From assembly GCF_000238775.2 (NCBI RefSeq), contig NZ_AFEJ02000001.1:2604001-2668000 (forward strand): a stretch of DNA of 64,000 bases, written 5' to 3'. This DNA is from Acaryochloris sp. CCMEE 5410. GTDB taxonomy: Bacteria; Cyanobacteriota; Cyanobacteriia; Thermosynechococcales; Thermosynechococcaceae. Below are positions 28,065 through 36,976 of this stretch, piece by piece. Both the position numbers and the translations under genes were made by a program. Each line of letters starts with the position of its first letter. Position 1 is the first letter of the stretch. The notes below the pieces were generated by a model. That model was not told where the DNA came from, searched no databases, and saw only the letters and a program-made list of their open reading frames with translations.

Positions 28065-28137
28065 TGGAAAGTACAGGATTTGAACCTGTGACCGTCAGAT
28101 TATGAGTCTGATGCTCTACCAACTGAGCTAGCTTTCA
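28065..28137 (-). tRNA. tRNA-like gene with CAU anticodon (Met or Ile2), mismatched acceptor
   Basis: The 73-base unit has D arm GCTC/GAGC, anticodon stem TCAGA/TCTGA with loop CTCATAA (anticodon CAT), 5-base variable region, and T arm ACAGG/CCTGT with loop TTCAAAT. The acceptor is TGAAAGC against ACTTTCC. Positions 2-6 pair, but 1:72 (T-C) and 7:66 (C-A) do not. A73 is followed by CC but not a full CCA. It begins three bases after the upstream tRNA-like unit. CAU may mean elongator Met or lysidine-modified Ile; I cannot decide. Confidence 0.7.
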
Positions 28138-28140
28138 GTT

Positions 28141-28212
28141 TTCTCGATGTAGGATTCGAACCTACGACCCCCGAGATGGCCCCTCGGTGCTCTCCCGCTG
28201 AGCTAATCGAGA
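28141..28212 (-). tRNA. tRNA-like gene, full cloverleaf, apparent GCC anticodon (Gly) with G33
   Basis: The 72-base unit has a 7-pair acceptor (TCTCGAT/ATCGAGA), D arm GCTC/GAGC, anticodon stem CCGAG/CTCGG, variable GGGTC, T arm GTAGG/CCTAC with loop TTCGAAT, and A73. The anticodon loop is GGGCCAT, so positions 34-36 read GCC, but position 33 is G instead of the near-universal U. CCA is not encoded. It is the first element of the minus-strand array. The odd loop suggests either a non-decoding tRNA or a decayed gene. Confidence 0.7.
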
Positions 28213-28416
28213 AATCGCGAATCAACCTTGTGGGTTTGGCGGTACACTGATCTGCAATTTTCAGCGTCAAAGTGCCAGTCAGATATTCAGAATCTGAACC
28301 ATTGCCTCACAGCACGCCATTGATCCAGTCATTGACCCTAACATACTCAATTTAAAACCGCCATAGTTCTCAAGCGATCCAGCCCATGGTTACCGGATTA
28401 AACTACTCCATCACGG

Positions 28417-29379
28417 TTACTGAGCAGCAGTCGGAACCTGCCCTGGTGGTTGGGGAGTGGGGGCTAGGGGTGCAGGAAGACTGGGAAAGGGTTGTCCGCT
28501 AGCAGGAGCAGGACTCGGCACCGATAGCAGAGGATTATTGGTGCCATTCGGCAAGGATGGAATCGGATCCGACAGGGAATGAACGGCTAGGGCGAGTTCG
28601 ACCGTTGTTCCGTTCTTTCCCTTTTTTTGCCAGTCGACCTTTTGCACAATCGCATCATGGGGAGACAGAATATCCTGAAACGACTGGAGTTGGGCCTCAA
28701 TGGTTTTCAGCTCATTAAGGAGTTGAGTCTTTTTACTGGACGCAACCGCCTGCCCCTGTTGTCGCTCTTGTTGAGACGCTTGCAATGAATTACGCTGGGC
28801 AATGGCCTGCTTTAACTGGGCTTGGGCTGATGTTTTGGCGAACTGCAACTGTGCTAACTGTTTCTCCTCTGTCGGTAGAGGCAGGGTTTGGCGAGCTAAA
28901 TCAGTGTAAGGAGATTTAGACAGATAATCTTGAATCGCAGCATCCGCTAAACGAACCCGTTCTCGGGCTTGCTGTACCTGAACCTCTGCGGCATTGGTAT
29001 TGGTTGGAGCCGTCGGAATCTGTTCAGTCGCCGTTAAAAGCGCCACTTCTTGTTGCACCTTCTGACGACGAGCCATAATATTTTGGCGGGCTGCAGTCCG
29101 ATCGACCAAAATTTGCCCCTTAACAATCAAATCCCCCTGTTTAACACGCAAAGACTCAGGAGAAGCGACCGTTAACTTTAATTTTGTCGGCGTTGAGTTG
29201 AGCGGCGCTGGAGAACTTGCTGCTGCCGGATCCTCTGTTTGGGCCTTCGATTTGGATTTAGAGCTATCCGAACTGCATCCACTGATAAGGATAAGAAGAA
29301 CACTGCTCACACTCAAGAATTTTAAGCAGTTGCGCTTCAACGAATGATGTTTCTTACAGAGGGTTTGATGAGTAATCAT
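28417..29379 (-). CDS. HlyD-like lipoprotein with coiled coil
   Basis: The protein has 320 residues. A signal with lipobox (LISGCSS at ~33-39) is followed by a lipoyl-like strand pair ('LRVKQGDLIVKGQILVDRT'), a long alpha-hairpin coiled coil (about 100-235) and a closing half-motif ('LSPHDAIVQKVDWQKKGKNG'). This matches the periplasmic adaptor (membrane-fusion) fold without the outer beta-barrel. The C-terminal 60 residues are Pro-rich. No ABC or RND partner is adjacent. Confidence 0.7.
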   Translation of the reverse strand: MITHQTLCKKHHSLKRNCLKFLSVSSVLLILISGCSSDSSKSKSKAQTEDPAAASSPAPLNSTPTKLKLTVASPESLRVKQGDLIVKGQILVDRTAARQNIMARRQKVQQEVALLTATEQIPTAPTNTNAAEVQVQQARERVRLADAAIQDYLSKSPYTDLARQTLPLPTEEKQLAQLQFAKTSAQAQLKQAIAQRNSLQASQQERQQGQAVASSKKTQLLNELKTIEAQLQSFQDILSPHDAIVQKVDWQKKGKNGTTVELALAVHSLSDPIPSLPNGTNNPLLSVPSPAPASGQPFPSLPAPLAPTPQPPGQVPTAAQ

Positions 29380-29667
29380 GGCAGGAGATATGTTCTGAAA
29401 TAACGTCAGAGGATTGGGTCGAAAACCGTTAGCTCAGCAAAGCTTAATGTAATCAGTGAATCCAATACTGCAGAGTCGGAGCCAATAAGATATGGCTCAC
29501 TAGAGCTTAGTCGTCTCAATCCCCAAATAGATTGACCTCGATCACCCCCCTAAGAGTTAACTCAGATAGATATCAGGAAAATCTGTCCTGAAGTCAATAC
29601 TATTTCACTTTGTAAACTTTTACCGGAGTCATTGCTTGACTTTGATTACGACTTGTTAAGAGATAGA

Positions 29668-30771
29668 ATGAGACTCGGTCACTACAGCGTAAGGAAGCAG
29701 TATTTTTTCGTGCAAAACTCTACCGGTATTGAAACCAGAGGCCCTGACGTCTCTAGGTCTAGAGAATTACCTTTTACCCTTCAAGATATAAGGGCAGCCA
29801 TTCCCCCTCATTGCTTTGAGCCCTCAGCCTGGCGATCTCTCTCATATTTCTTTTTAGATATCGGTATTATCGCTAGTTTATACGCCATTGCCTATCAAAT
29901 TGATGCTCTATGGTTTTGGCCCATCTTTTGGTTAGCTCAAGGCACCATGTTTTGGGCCTTATTCGTCGTCGGCCATGACTGTGGTCATCGCTCCTTTTCC
30001 AAATACAAGTGGTTAAACGATCTGATCGGGCATCTCAGCCATACGCCAATTTTGGTTCCTTTTCATGGTTGGCGCATTAGTCACCGGACCCACCATGCCA
30101 ATACAGGCAATATCGACACGGACGAAAGTTGGTACCCTCCCACGGAAACGCAATACCGAGAGATGCCGAAGGATGTCAAATTCGTCCGTTACTATTTGAC
30201 CCTATTGGCCTATCCCATCTACCTCTTCAAACGGTCTCCTGGACGCAAGGGCTCTCATTTCCTACCTAGTAGCCCTTTATTCAAGCCTTCCGAGAAATGG
30301 GACGTCATCACCAGTACAGTCCTATGGGGAGCCATGATCGCTTTTCTAGCAGCGCTCACCTACACCAATGGCTGGTTATTCTTAGTCAAATATTATCTCG
30401 GTCCCTATATTGTCTTTATCGTTTGGCTAGACGTCGTCACCTTGTTGCACCATACCGTACCCAGTGTGCCTTGGTACCCCAATGACAATTGGTATTTTCT
30501 CAAAGGTGCGCTCTCCACCATCGACCATGACTATGGGTTTATCAATCCCATTCATCACAATATTGGCACTCATGTCGCCCACCATATTTTCTTGGGTATG
30601 CCTCACTATCATTTACTAACGGCAACAGAAGCAATCAAGCCGGTCTTAGGTGAGTACTATCGAAAGTCTTCAGATCCCATTTGGAAGAGTTTATGGACTG
30701 CCTTGAGAGATTGCCGATACGTTCCTGATCATGGGGAAAAAGTTTACTATCAAGCTGACGCCAAGCGCTAA
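29668..30771 (+). CDS. desB: Omega-3 (delta-15) acyl-lipid desaturase
   Basis: The ATG at 29668 gives 367 residues; an in-frame TTG at 29632 would add 12. The three histidine boxes are 'HDCGH', 'HRTHH' and 'HVAHH', in a protein with four membrane spans. The sequence around them ('FVVGHDCGHRSFSKYKWLND', 'HLSHTPILVPFHGWRISHRT') follows cyanobacterial DesB. It adds the omega-3 double bond to membrane-lipid acyl chains, and its homologues are cold-induced. A strong terminator lies downstream. Confidence 0.9.
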   Translation: MRLGHYSVRKQYFFVQNSTGIETRGPDVSRSRELPFTLQDIRAAIPPHCFEPSAWRSLSYFFLDIGIIASLYAIAYQIDALWFWPIFWLAQGTMFWALFVVGHDCGHRSFSKYKWLNDLIGHLSHTPILVPFHGWRISHRTHHANTGNIDTDESWYPPTETQYREMPKDVKFVRYYLTLLAYPIYLFKRSPGRKGSHFLPSSPLFKPSEKWDVITSTVLWGAMIAFLAALTYTNGWLFLVKYYLGPYIVFIVWLDVVTLLHHTVPSVPWYPNDNWYFLKGALSTIDHDYGFINPIHHNIGTHVAHHIFLGMPHYHLLTATEAIKPVLGEYYRKSSDPIWKSLWTALRDCRYVPDHGEKVYYQADAKR

Positions 30772-30908
30772 ATTTCTCTTTTATGCTTTTTCTCTAGGCT
30801 AAATTCGTTCAGGGAAGAGAGTGAAGCGATAAGCCTCAAATCAATTTCATCGGCCAATATTGAGCTTCGACATTAATATACGCTTCTCAGTTGCTTGTAA
30901 GTGACACA

Positions 30909-30943
30909 AAAGAGAGAGGATTGGTTCTCAATCCTCTCTCTTT
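30909..30943. terminator. Strong bidirectional terminator after desB
   Basis: Perfect 15-base arms (30909-30923 and 30929-30943) enclose a 5-base loop. The right arm ends in TTT followed by GCTTTT, and the left side offers AAA for the opposite strand. It sits between convergent desB and the 30997 gene, so it can serve both. Confidence 0.85.
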
Positions 30944-30996
30944 GCTTTTATATTCAGGATGTATCGTCTGGTCGTTGATACCAACAGGAAAGATTT

Positions 30997-31413
30997 CTAT
31001 TCGTTACACTGAAGCTGCTGAATTCTCACCCTCGCCGCCCGCTCTTTTTGCAATTCCTCGTAGGGAAGATTCAAAAGATATTTAGTGACCTCCTTTCCTT
31101 GATCAACAACACGAGTTGCTGCAACTAACTTACTGGTGATCAAGCGCTGTAGAGACGCAAATACTCGATTAATTTTTCCATATTTGGTATCGGCTATTAA
31201 CCATGTCATACGTTCTGCAATCTCATCTCGACTGAGAGGGTATAGACTTTCAAACAACACTCCTTTGACGGCTAAATCCAGTTGGGCTTTATAAGAAGAT
31301 TCCAGCAGACTACTCCTCGTCGTGGCAATAGGCTGATATTTTGAGTGTCTTTGTTCTGCTCTCCGTCTAGCTTGACAGCCCTTGGTCGATCGCTTGTATT
31401 GAATTGTGTCCAT
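30997..31413 (-). CDS. Hypothetical protein, basic, helical
   Basis: From the ATG at 31413 the product has 138 residues; a start six codons upstream is possible. The N-terminal 30 residues are strongly basic. The middle ('LYPLSRDEIAERMTWLIADTKYGKINRVFASLQRLITSKLV') resembles a winged-helix recognition segment, which would fit a small DNA-binding protein. I do not recognise the family. It converges on desB. Confidence 0.5.
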   Translation of the reverse strand: MDTIQYKRSTKGCQARRRAEQRHSKYQPIATTRSSLLESSYKAQLDLAVKGVLFESLYPLSRDEIAERMTWLIADTKYGKINRVFASLQRLITSKLVAATRVVDQGKEVTKYLLNLPYEELQKERAARVRIQQLQCNE

Positions 31414-31513
31414 TGCTATGTCTAACAACAACTAGATAATGTTTTCTTTAATGTATGACTTTTTCTAGCCCTGAGATAGCATAAACATTCGCAAAAACTC
31501 AACGAACGATTTG

Positions 31514-31699
31514 CTAAATCCTAAAAATTAGAGTGTTCTCCCCAACAGGGACTAAAGGCTTCTCAATGTCATAGATGATTGCGTCCTGTGCAACCACTAC
31601 TGATGCCACTTGATAACTGTTCTCTCTATTGTATCCGTGAATATACGGAGTGGCACCCCTCAGAGCGGACAATATAGACCCATCACCTTGCCACATCAC
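31514..31699 (-). CDS. Possible small hypothetical protein
   Basis: A 61-residue frame ending in 'KPLVPVGENTLIFRI'. There is no recognisable domain and no clear ribosome site. It lies in a stretch (31414-31945) with no other supported gene, and could be a chance frame. Confidence 0.22.
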   Translation of the reverse strand: MMWQGDGSILSALRGATPYIHGYNRENSYQVASVVVAQDAIIYDIEKPLVPVGENTLIFRI

Positions 31700-31945
31700 T
31701 CAAGATTTCAGTATTTTCACGGAGATAATTTTCTGGATTAAAACACCAGTAATTTCAAAAGGATCCGTATTCCTACATAGAACTCGTTTGAGGATTACGA
31801 CTAAAATGTCCTTATTGGAAAATATTTAGACAAAACTTTGTCATCTGATTACCTTTTTTTTCGGTTGCATTTAGGATTAGATGACTACAATTTGAGTCCT
31901 TTTGAATATCTTCAATAATCATCAAAACTAATCTGCCACTCTGCT

Positions 31946-32296
31946 ATGCCTCGCAAGCAACTCGGGAAAAAAGATCAGCTAATTATTAATATTGCAGCCC
32001 AAAAAATTGGCAGACGAATGAAGCAGCTACGGGCTCATTTGGGGTTGTCCCAAGTTCAAATCGCCAAGAATCTTTCTATCTCTGTCAGACAGTGGTCTGG
32101 CTGTGAGTGCGGTGATTATTTGCTAAATATAGATTTTTTAATTTTGCTCAACACCTATTATCAGGTGTCCATCGATTGGCTATTGACGGGTAAAGGCAAT
32201 ATGTTTATGGATGATACTAGTGAGACTGAGCAAAAAATTACCAGTCAAGAATTAGCTGAAGAGCTAAAAGTTCTAATCACGCGTTTAGAAGACTAA
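31946..32296 (+). CDS. XRE-family helix-turn-helix regulator
   Basis: The protein has 116 residues. The HTH spans about 22-78: 'IGRRMKQLRAHLGLSQVQIAKNLSISVRQWSGCECGDYLLN' followed by 'LNTYYQVSIDWLLTGKG', the classic Cro/cI layout with the 'WLLTGKG' end common in phage-type regulators. The C-terminus is a short acidic helix. No phage genes or obvious target are adjacent; it may regulate itself or the neighbouring hypotheticals. Confidence 0.85.
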   Translation: MPRKQLGKKDQLIINIAAQKIGRRMKQLRAHLGLSQVQIAKNLSISVRQWSGCECGDYLLNIDFLILLNTYYQVSIDWLLTGKGNMFMDDTSETEQKITSQELAEELKVLITRLED

Positions 32297-32747
32297 ACAG
32301 CTTCTGCCTGAACTCCTAGACTTACTGCCCAGTCCGATGATCGAAGTATCTTGATTTGAGTATTCTGCTTACTCTAGTAGCAGAGACTGAAGTGTTTCTA
32401 GCTCTATAGATGCCCAAAGCAAGAACATCAAATTTCAAGCAACAGGTGCATGGACAACCGTTTTAGTGAAACGCGGTTATGTTAAGTGACTATGACAATA
32501 GCCATGGGTCAGCTGGGGCAACCTTCTCCTTTTTGACATTAGAAATCATAATCCATGCCCTGGGAATGGGATGCATCTCACCCAGTTAGATCTAAAATCA
32601 AAACCATCAGATTAGATTTAGATATGGAAAGGGGGATGCCTGTCATTTGCTTTTCTATAGAAAGGTAAAGGTTGTGATTCTGCTGAAATGGTACATTGGC
32701 TAGAATTGAAGGATAGTGTTCGAGACAGCAGAGGTCGTAACACCCCA
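32297..32747. other. Gene-poor stretch
   Basis: I see no supported gene, RNA or strong hairpin in these 451 bases. The frames are short and low-scoring. Confidence 0.5.
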
Positions 32748-33203
32748 ATGGCTAATAATGGTACTGCCTATCTCCTTTGGTTTTCTCTACCTTTGGCATC
32801 TGTGGAATTCACCGATTCTACCTAGGCAAACCCGTTAGCGGCATTCTCTACTTTGTACCTTCGGGTTTCTGGGCATTGGTCAAGTGGTCGACCTTTCCTT
32901 ATTCCAGAGATGGTTGATCATAAAAATCTCAAGCAAAGATTGCTCTATAGTTCAGCAGATGTCACCACACAACCGACCATTGTCAGAGATGTCAGTACAT
33001 ACACACAAACGAGTCCTCCTTTGGATGTGCAAATTCTGAAGATTTGCCGAGATCAGCAGGGGGCCACTCTGAGTGATTGTGTGATTGCAACCGAAAAAAG
33101 TCCTGAAATGGTTAAATCCAAGGTCCAAGAACTGTGTTTAGCAGAACTATTGGTCGTTGGCAATCGTGAGTCCGATGGTGCCGTCATTTATAAGGCCGTC
33201 TAA
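32748..33203 (+). pseudogene. TM2-domain protein with winged-helix-like tail, three frame breaks
   Basis: The ATG is at 32748. Restoring one T at each of three T runs (near 32784, 32853 and 32900) gives a continuous 152-residue protein. It has a TM2 domain ('STFGICGIHRFYLGKPVSGI', then 'TFGFLGIGQVVDL', 'IPEMVDHKNLKQRL') and a C-terminal wHTH-like region ('DVQILKICRDQQGATLSDCV'). All three defects are single-base losses in T runs, so I treat this as an intact gene with sequence errors. Role unknown. Confidence 0.72.
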
Positions 33204-33242
33204 TCGCACTGTAAAATTAAGACCGCCCTGCACGAATAGTCC

Positions 33243-34020
33243 ATGCACCATCCCATTCCTCCCTTTGCGGATCTCCCTGCCCATCAACTCAATTCCATCA
33301 AGCTCATTGCCACCGATATGGATGGCACCCTCACCGTCGACGGTAAGTTCCCAGCCATTTTGGGTCAAGCCCTATGGGACTTACAAAAGAGCGGTTTTAC
33401 AGTTGTGATTGTGACGGGGCGATCGGCGGGTTGGGTCAGCGGCCTTGCCCATTATTTACCGATACAAGGTGCGATCGCAGAAAATGGCGGCCTTTTCTTT
33501 CAAGAACCCGACACTCCTGGCAAAGTACTTTCAGACATTCCGGGCCTCAAAGACCATCGTGCTCACTTAGCTAACACCTTTCGTCAACTCCAAACCCATT
33601 TCCCTCATCTACGGACCACAGCGGATAACGCCTTTAGAATCACGGATTGGACCTTTGATAATCCTGGCTTTGATCCGGCCGATTTGGAGCAGATGGCCAA
33701 CCTCTGCGCTACTGCAGGATTTGATTCACTTACAGTACGGTGCAGTGTCATATCAAACCCAAAGGCCAGAACAAGCAGGCAGGGCTCCTAACGGTCCTAG
33801 AACACCATTTACCGGAGCAATATAATTTAGACCAAATTTTGACGATCGGCGATAGTCCGAATGATCAAGACCTATTCGATTCTCAAGTTTTTCCGCACTC
33901 CGTCGGCGTTGCCAACTTATCTCACTACCTAGAGCAGATTGACCACCACCCCAAGCGATGACTCAAGCTGCTGAAGGGTTAGGATTTATCGAAATTACGC
34001 AACGATTGCTGATGTCTTAA
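33243..34020 (+). pseudogene. HAD-IIB-type phosphatase, two frame breaks
   Basis: The N-terminal 'LIATDMDGTLTVDGKFP' is the HAD DxD motif I, 'VIVTGRSAGWV' motif II, and 'IKPKGQNKQAG' plus 'ILTIGDSPNDQDLFD' motifs III/IV. Adding one T near 33730 and one G near 33955 joins the pieces into about 259 residues ending at the TAA at 34018-34020; 778 plus 2 bases is divisible by three, as required. HAD-IIB members act on sugar phosphates or nucleotides; the substrate is unknown. Confidence 0.8.
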
Positions 34021-34499
34021 TGCTAATTTCATCAGCGTCTTACAAATCTGTTTAAAACGGCTAAAGGGCTTGGCTTATTGCAACCAACCCTTAATCCTAT
34101 AGAAACCGAGAATGTATGTTTGCTCAGAATTGAAAAATAGATAGAGTTTACAGAAAACAACTAAAGTGGACATTAACAACAGCAACAGTTCTAAGAGGTA
34201 AGTCTTACATATCTTACTAGATAAGTGTTCTGGTCTTCAATTTTTCTTATAGAAAATGATTACCACAAATCGTAAGTTCTCAGGAAGAAGGTTGCTCTTC
34301 AGAACAGAGGTAGGAGGTACTGACGTGTTCCGGGTTACTTGTTAACTTTGACTTTTTGTACCTGGGTTTAATCTAGCATTAACCCCCAGGGCTGACTCAG
34401 GGATTTTACTAAAGTTCACTCTTATTCGCGGGGGTTAACAGAGTGAAATATATCAATAAATTAGATGGGTCAATGTCAGAATTTCCGTCCCTATAGTCA
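34021..34499. other. Gene-poor stretch between the HAD gene and menE
   Basis: No gene is supported here. An AGGAGG-like sequence near 34310 is not followed by a usable frame. Confidence 0.5.
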
Positions 34500-35932
34500 C
34501 TACTGATCAACCTGAAGTAGTTTCCTCATCTGAGATTGGTCGATTTTACCTTGAGGGTTACGGGGCAGCTGAGACCAGACATACCATTGCTTTGGTTGTT
34601 TAAACGGGCTGAGTTGATTCTTCAGACAAGTCTGCAATGCGATTAGGGAAAAGAGTCTGCTGCAGGAACCACAATGGCGGTAATGATTTGGCCCCAATCG
34701 GGATGGGGTTGGCCCAACACCGTCACATCTTTTACCATGCCTGTAGTTAAAATTAATTCTTCTATTTCTTCGGGAAAACATTCTCTCCACCAGAGATAAT
34801 CTTGCGACTTAAACGACCGACAATATGTAATTCTCTTGAGTCATTGAAATATCCCAAATCATCTGTGGAAAATTTGTGATAAGCGGCAAATAATGAGGGT
34901 AATACCCTTTACAAAGAGAGGTACATTTAATGACCACCTGTCCGATGTGATGGGCCAACATGCCCTGATGTTGCTGATGTTCAACGGTAATTGAGCGTGG
35001 GGCAAAACATGGCCATTGTGGGCTGCTCCGAGCAGGAATTGATCGGATCTAAGGTCGCCACTTGAGCCGCCGTTTCTGTCATGCCATAGGTTAAGGCTAA
35101 CCGCAAATGATGCTGACGCGCCGCCTGAAGTAAAGCGGGCCATGCCGGTGCACCCCCACCAAATGGTGTGAATCGGGCGAGCCACTGTAAACGAGGGCCG
35201 CCCTGTTGTAAGAGTCGCTGGAGTTGGGTGGAACGAGAGAGAGAAATAGGCATGGGTTGCTGAGATTGCGGATCCAGGAAAGCCGCAATGTTGGGCCTCA
35301 AGGAGGTCTTGGAAGAGAACAGTGGCGCGGGAGGAGGAGGAGTTTGCCGTATGTAAGGAGCGATCGCATAAACTGCATCAACCCACTAACGTGATACAGG
35401 GGTAACCAGCAGCAGGAATTGATGGCATCCAATTCACCACCGAAAATGACGTTGGCAGCCTTCCACCGAGGCAGTTAGAGTCTCCCAGTATGATCGCAAA
35501 TCGAACCTGCCCGATGAGCCCCCGGTAGGGACTAAATCCATCCCTTTTCTCTGGCTTAGCTGAGGCTGGTTTTGGGATATCTACCGGAGGCAACTGAGAG
35601 GCATCCCAAATGACATGGGGTTGAACTAATGACACACCTGTTGCCATTCAGAACGTTGCCAATGGGGATTCCCGAGAATACAGGACATTCACATAAACAC
35701 GCCGCCATCAATCCAGCTAAAAACTCTAGCGAATCAGACTGAACTAACAGGACTCTGGGATAGCCTCTCGCTCCATCACCGCTTGTAGCTCCCGTTGTCG
35801 TTGCTGAGTTCGCTCTAACCAGCGCTGATGATTTAGGCCCAGATCCAATCTTCCCTTGCCAATTGCTTGGGAGAACCCATAGTTAGCACTGGACGGCTTA
35901 ACTGGATCAAACGAGAACGAAGCGTTATTCAT
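34500..35932 (-). pseudogene. menE: o-Succinylbenzoate-CoA ligase, several frame breaks
   Basis: Pieces in three frames assemble into a ~477-residue acyl-adenylate ligase. In order: 'LGLNHQRWLERTQQRQREL', 'SGQVRFAI', 'TQLQRLLQQGGPRLQWLARF' with 'GGAPAWPALLQAARQHHLRL', 'ALTYGMTETAAQVATLDP', 'IISGGENVFPEEIEELILT' and 'LPRNPQGKIDQSQMRKLLQ'. The AMP-binding and C-terminal catalytic Lys motifs are those of MenE. It activates OSB in phylloquinone synthesis. The ATG at 35932 overlaps the menC stop by 8 bases. Loss of phylloquinone would damage photosystem I, so sequence error is the more likely cause. Confidence 0.82.
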
Positions 35933-36869
35933 CAGGGGACAACCAATGGCGAACACCAAACCCAATGGCTCGTTGGGGATTCGATAGTTCTGCTGCCAAT
36001 CTTAGACAGGCTTGCCGTCCCACCTCTGATTCAAAACAGAGGAGAAACGCATCAATCGGATGGGCTTGGCAAAACTGACGCAAGCGATGGGGATAACCAC
36101 AGATAGCGGGTTTAATCACAAAATACCGTTCCATCCTTGTTGCACACAGTACTGCAGCTGAGACAGAGTTGCCACCGACTCATCTAAGGCCATGGGGTTT
36201 GAAACTGCTGACTTAAGGACAACATGGCCGACAATTGCTTGGGGAGTAGCGGTTGCTCCAGATATTCAATCCTAAGAGTGTCCGTCACCTGATCACATAG
36301 CTTCAGCCAACGACAGACAGACTCATAGGTTAGTCACCATTAGCATCTAAGCGCAGCAAGGCTTGCGGTGGCAAAGCTTCAATCAGCTGCTGAAAATAGC
36401 CTGTTCCTGTTCGATGACATCCACCCCAATTTTCCACTTAAAGGTTCGATATCCCTGCTCCCATAGCTTTGAAGCGGCGGACAAGCAGGGCTTCCGGTGG
36501 GCAATAGGCCGCAAATCTCAGGAAAACAGGCGCTGATACGGATTTTGATGTATACTTCCACGCTGAACCCAATCCAAACTGGCAAGCCGGATAGCGATCT
36601 GGGATAGACAAGATGTGAGCGTCCGTTAGCTGTCGTGGCAGTTGCTGACAATAGGCCTGGGCTTGTTCCCAAGTCTCAGATCCAACCACGATAAAGGCGC
36701 AATTTCACCTTGGCCATATTGCCAGCATCATCCTCTAAAGTAACCACCAAACCTCGACGGATCGACCACTGCCCATACCTCGTTTGCAAGGGCTGTTGAA
36801 ACGATCGTTGATAGGTTTGATAGGAAATTCCATATTCTTGGCGCTGATCGCTTCACCTGTAGGTAGCAT
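35925..36869 (-). pseudogene. menC: o-Succinylbenzoate synthase, several frame breaks
   Basis: Reconstructed from three frames: 'SFQQPLQTRYGQWSIRRGLV' with 'YGQGEIAPL', 'GSETWEQAQAYCQQLPRQLT', 'LDANGD', 'LALDESVATLSQLQYCVQQGW', 'FVIKPAICGYPHRLRQF', 'SSVFESEVGRQACLRLAAEL' and 'RAIGFGVRHWL'. These are the enolase-superfamily barrel segments of cyanobacterial/plastid MenC. The start is uncertain (36840-36869). It precedes menE with an 8-base overlap, so the two are translationally coupled and serve the same pathway. Confidence 0.8.
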
Positions 36870-36976
36870 TGTTTTAATCACATGACAGATCGAACGGATC
36901 ACTGCACATTCTAGGGGTAGCTTCTATTGTGGGATGAAGGCTTCCTCATATTATTTCTCGACAGCCAGGTGGATGC

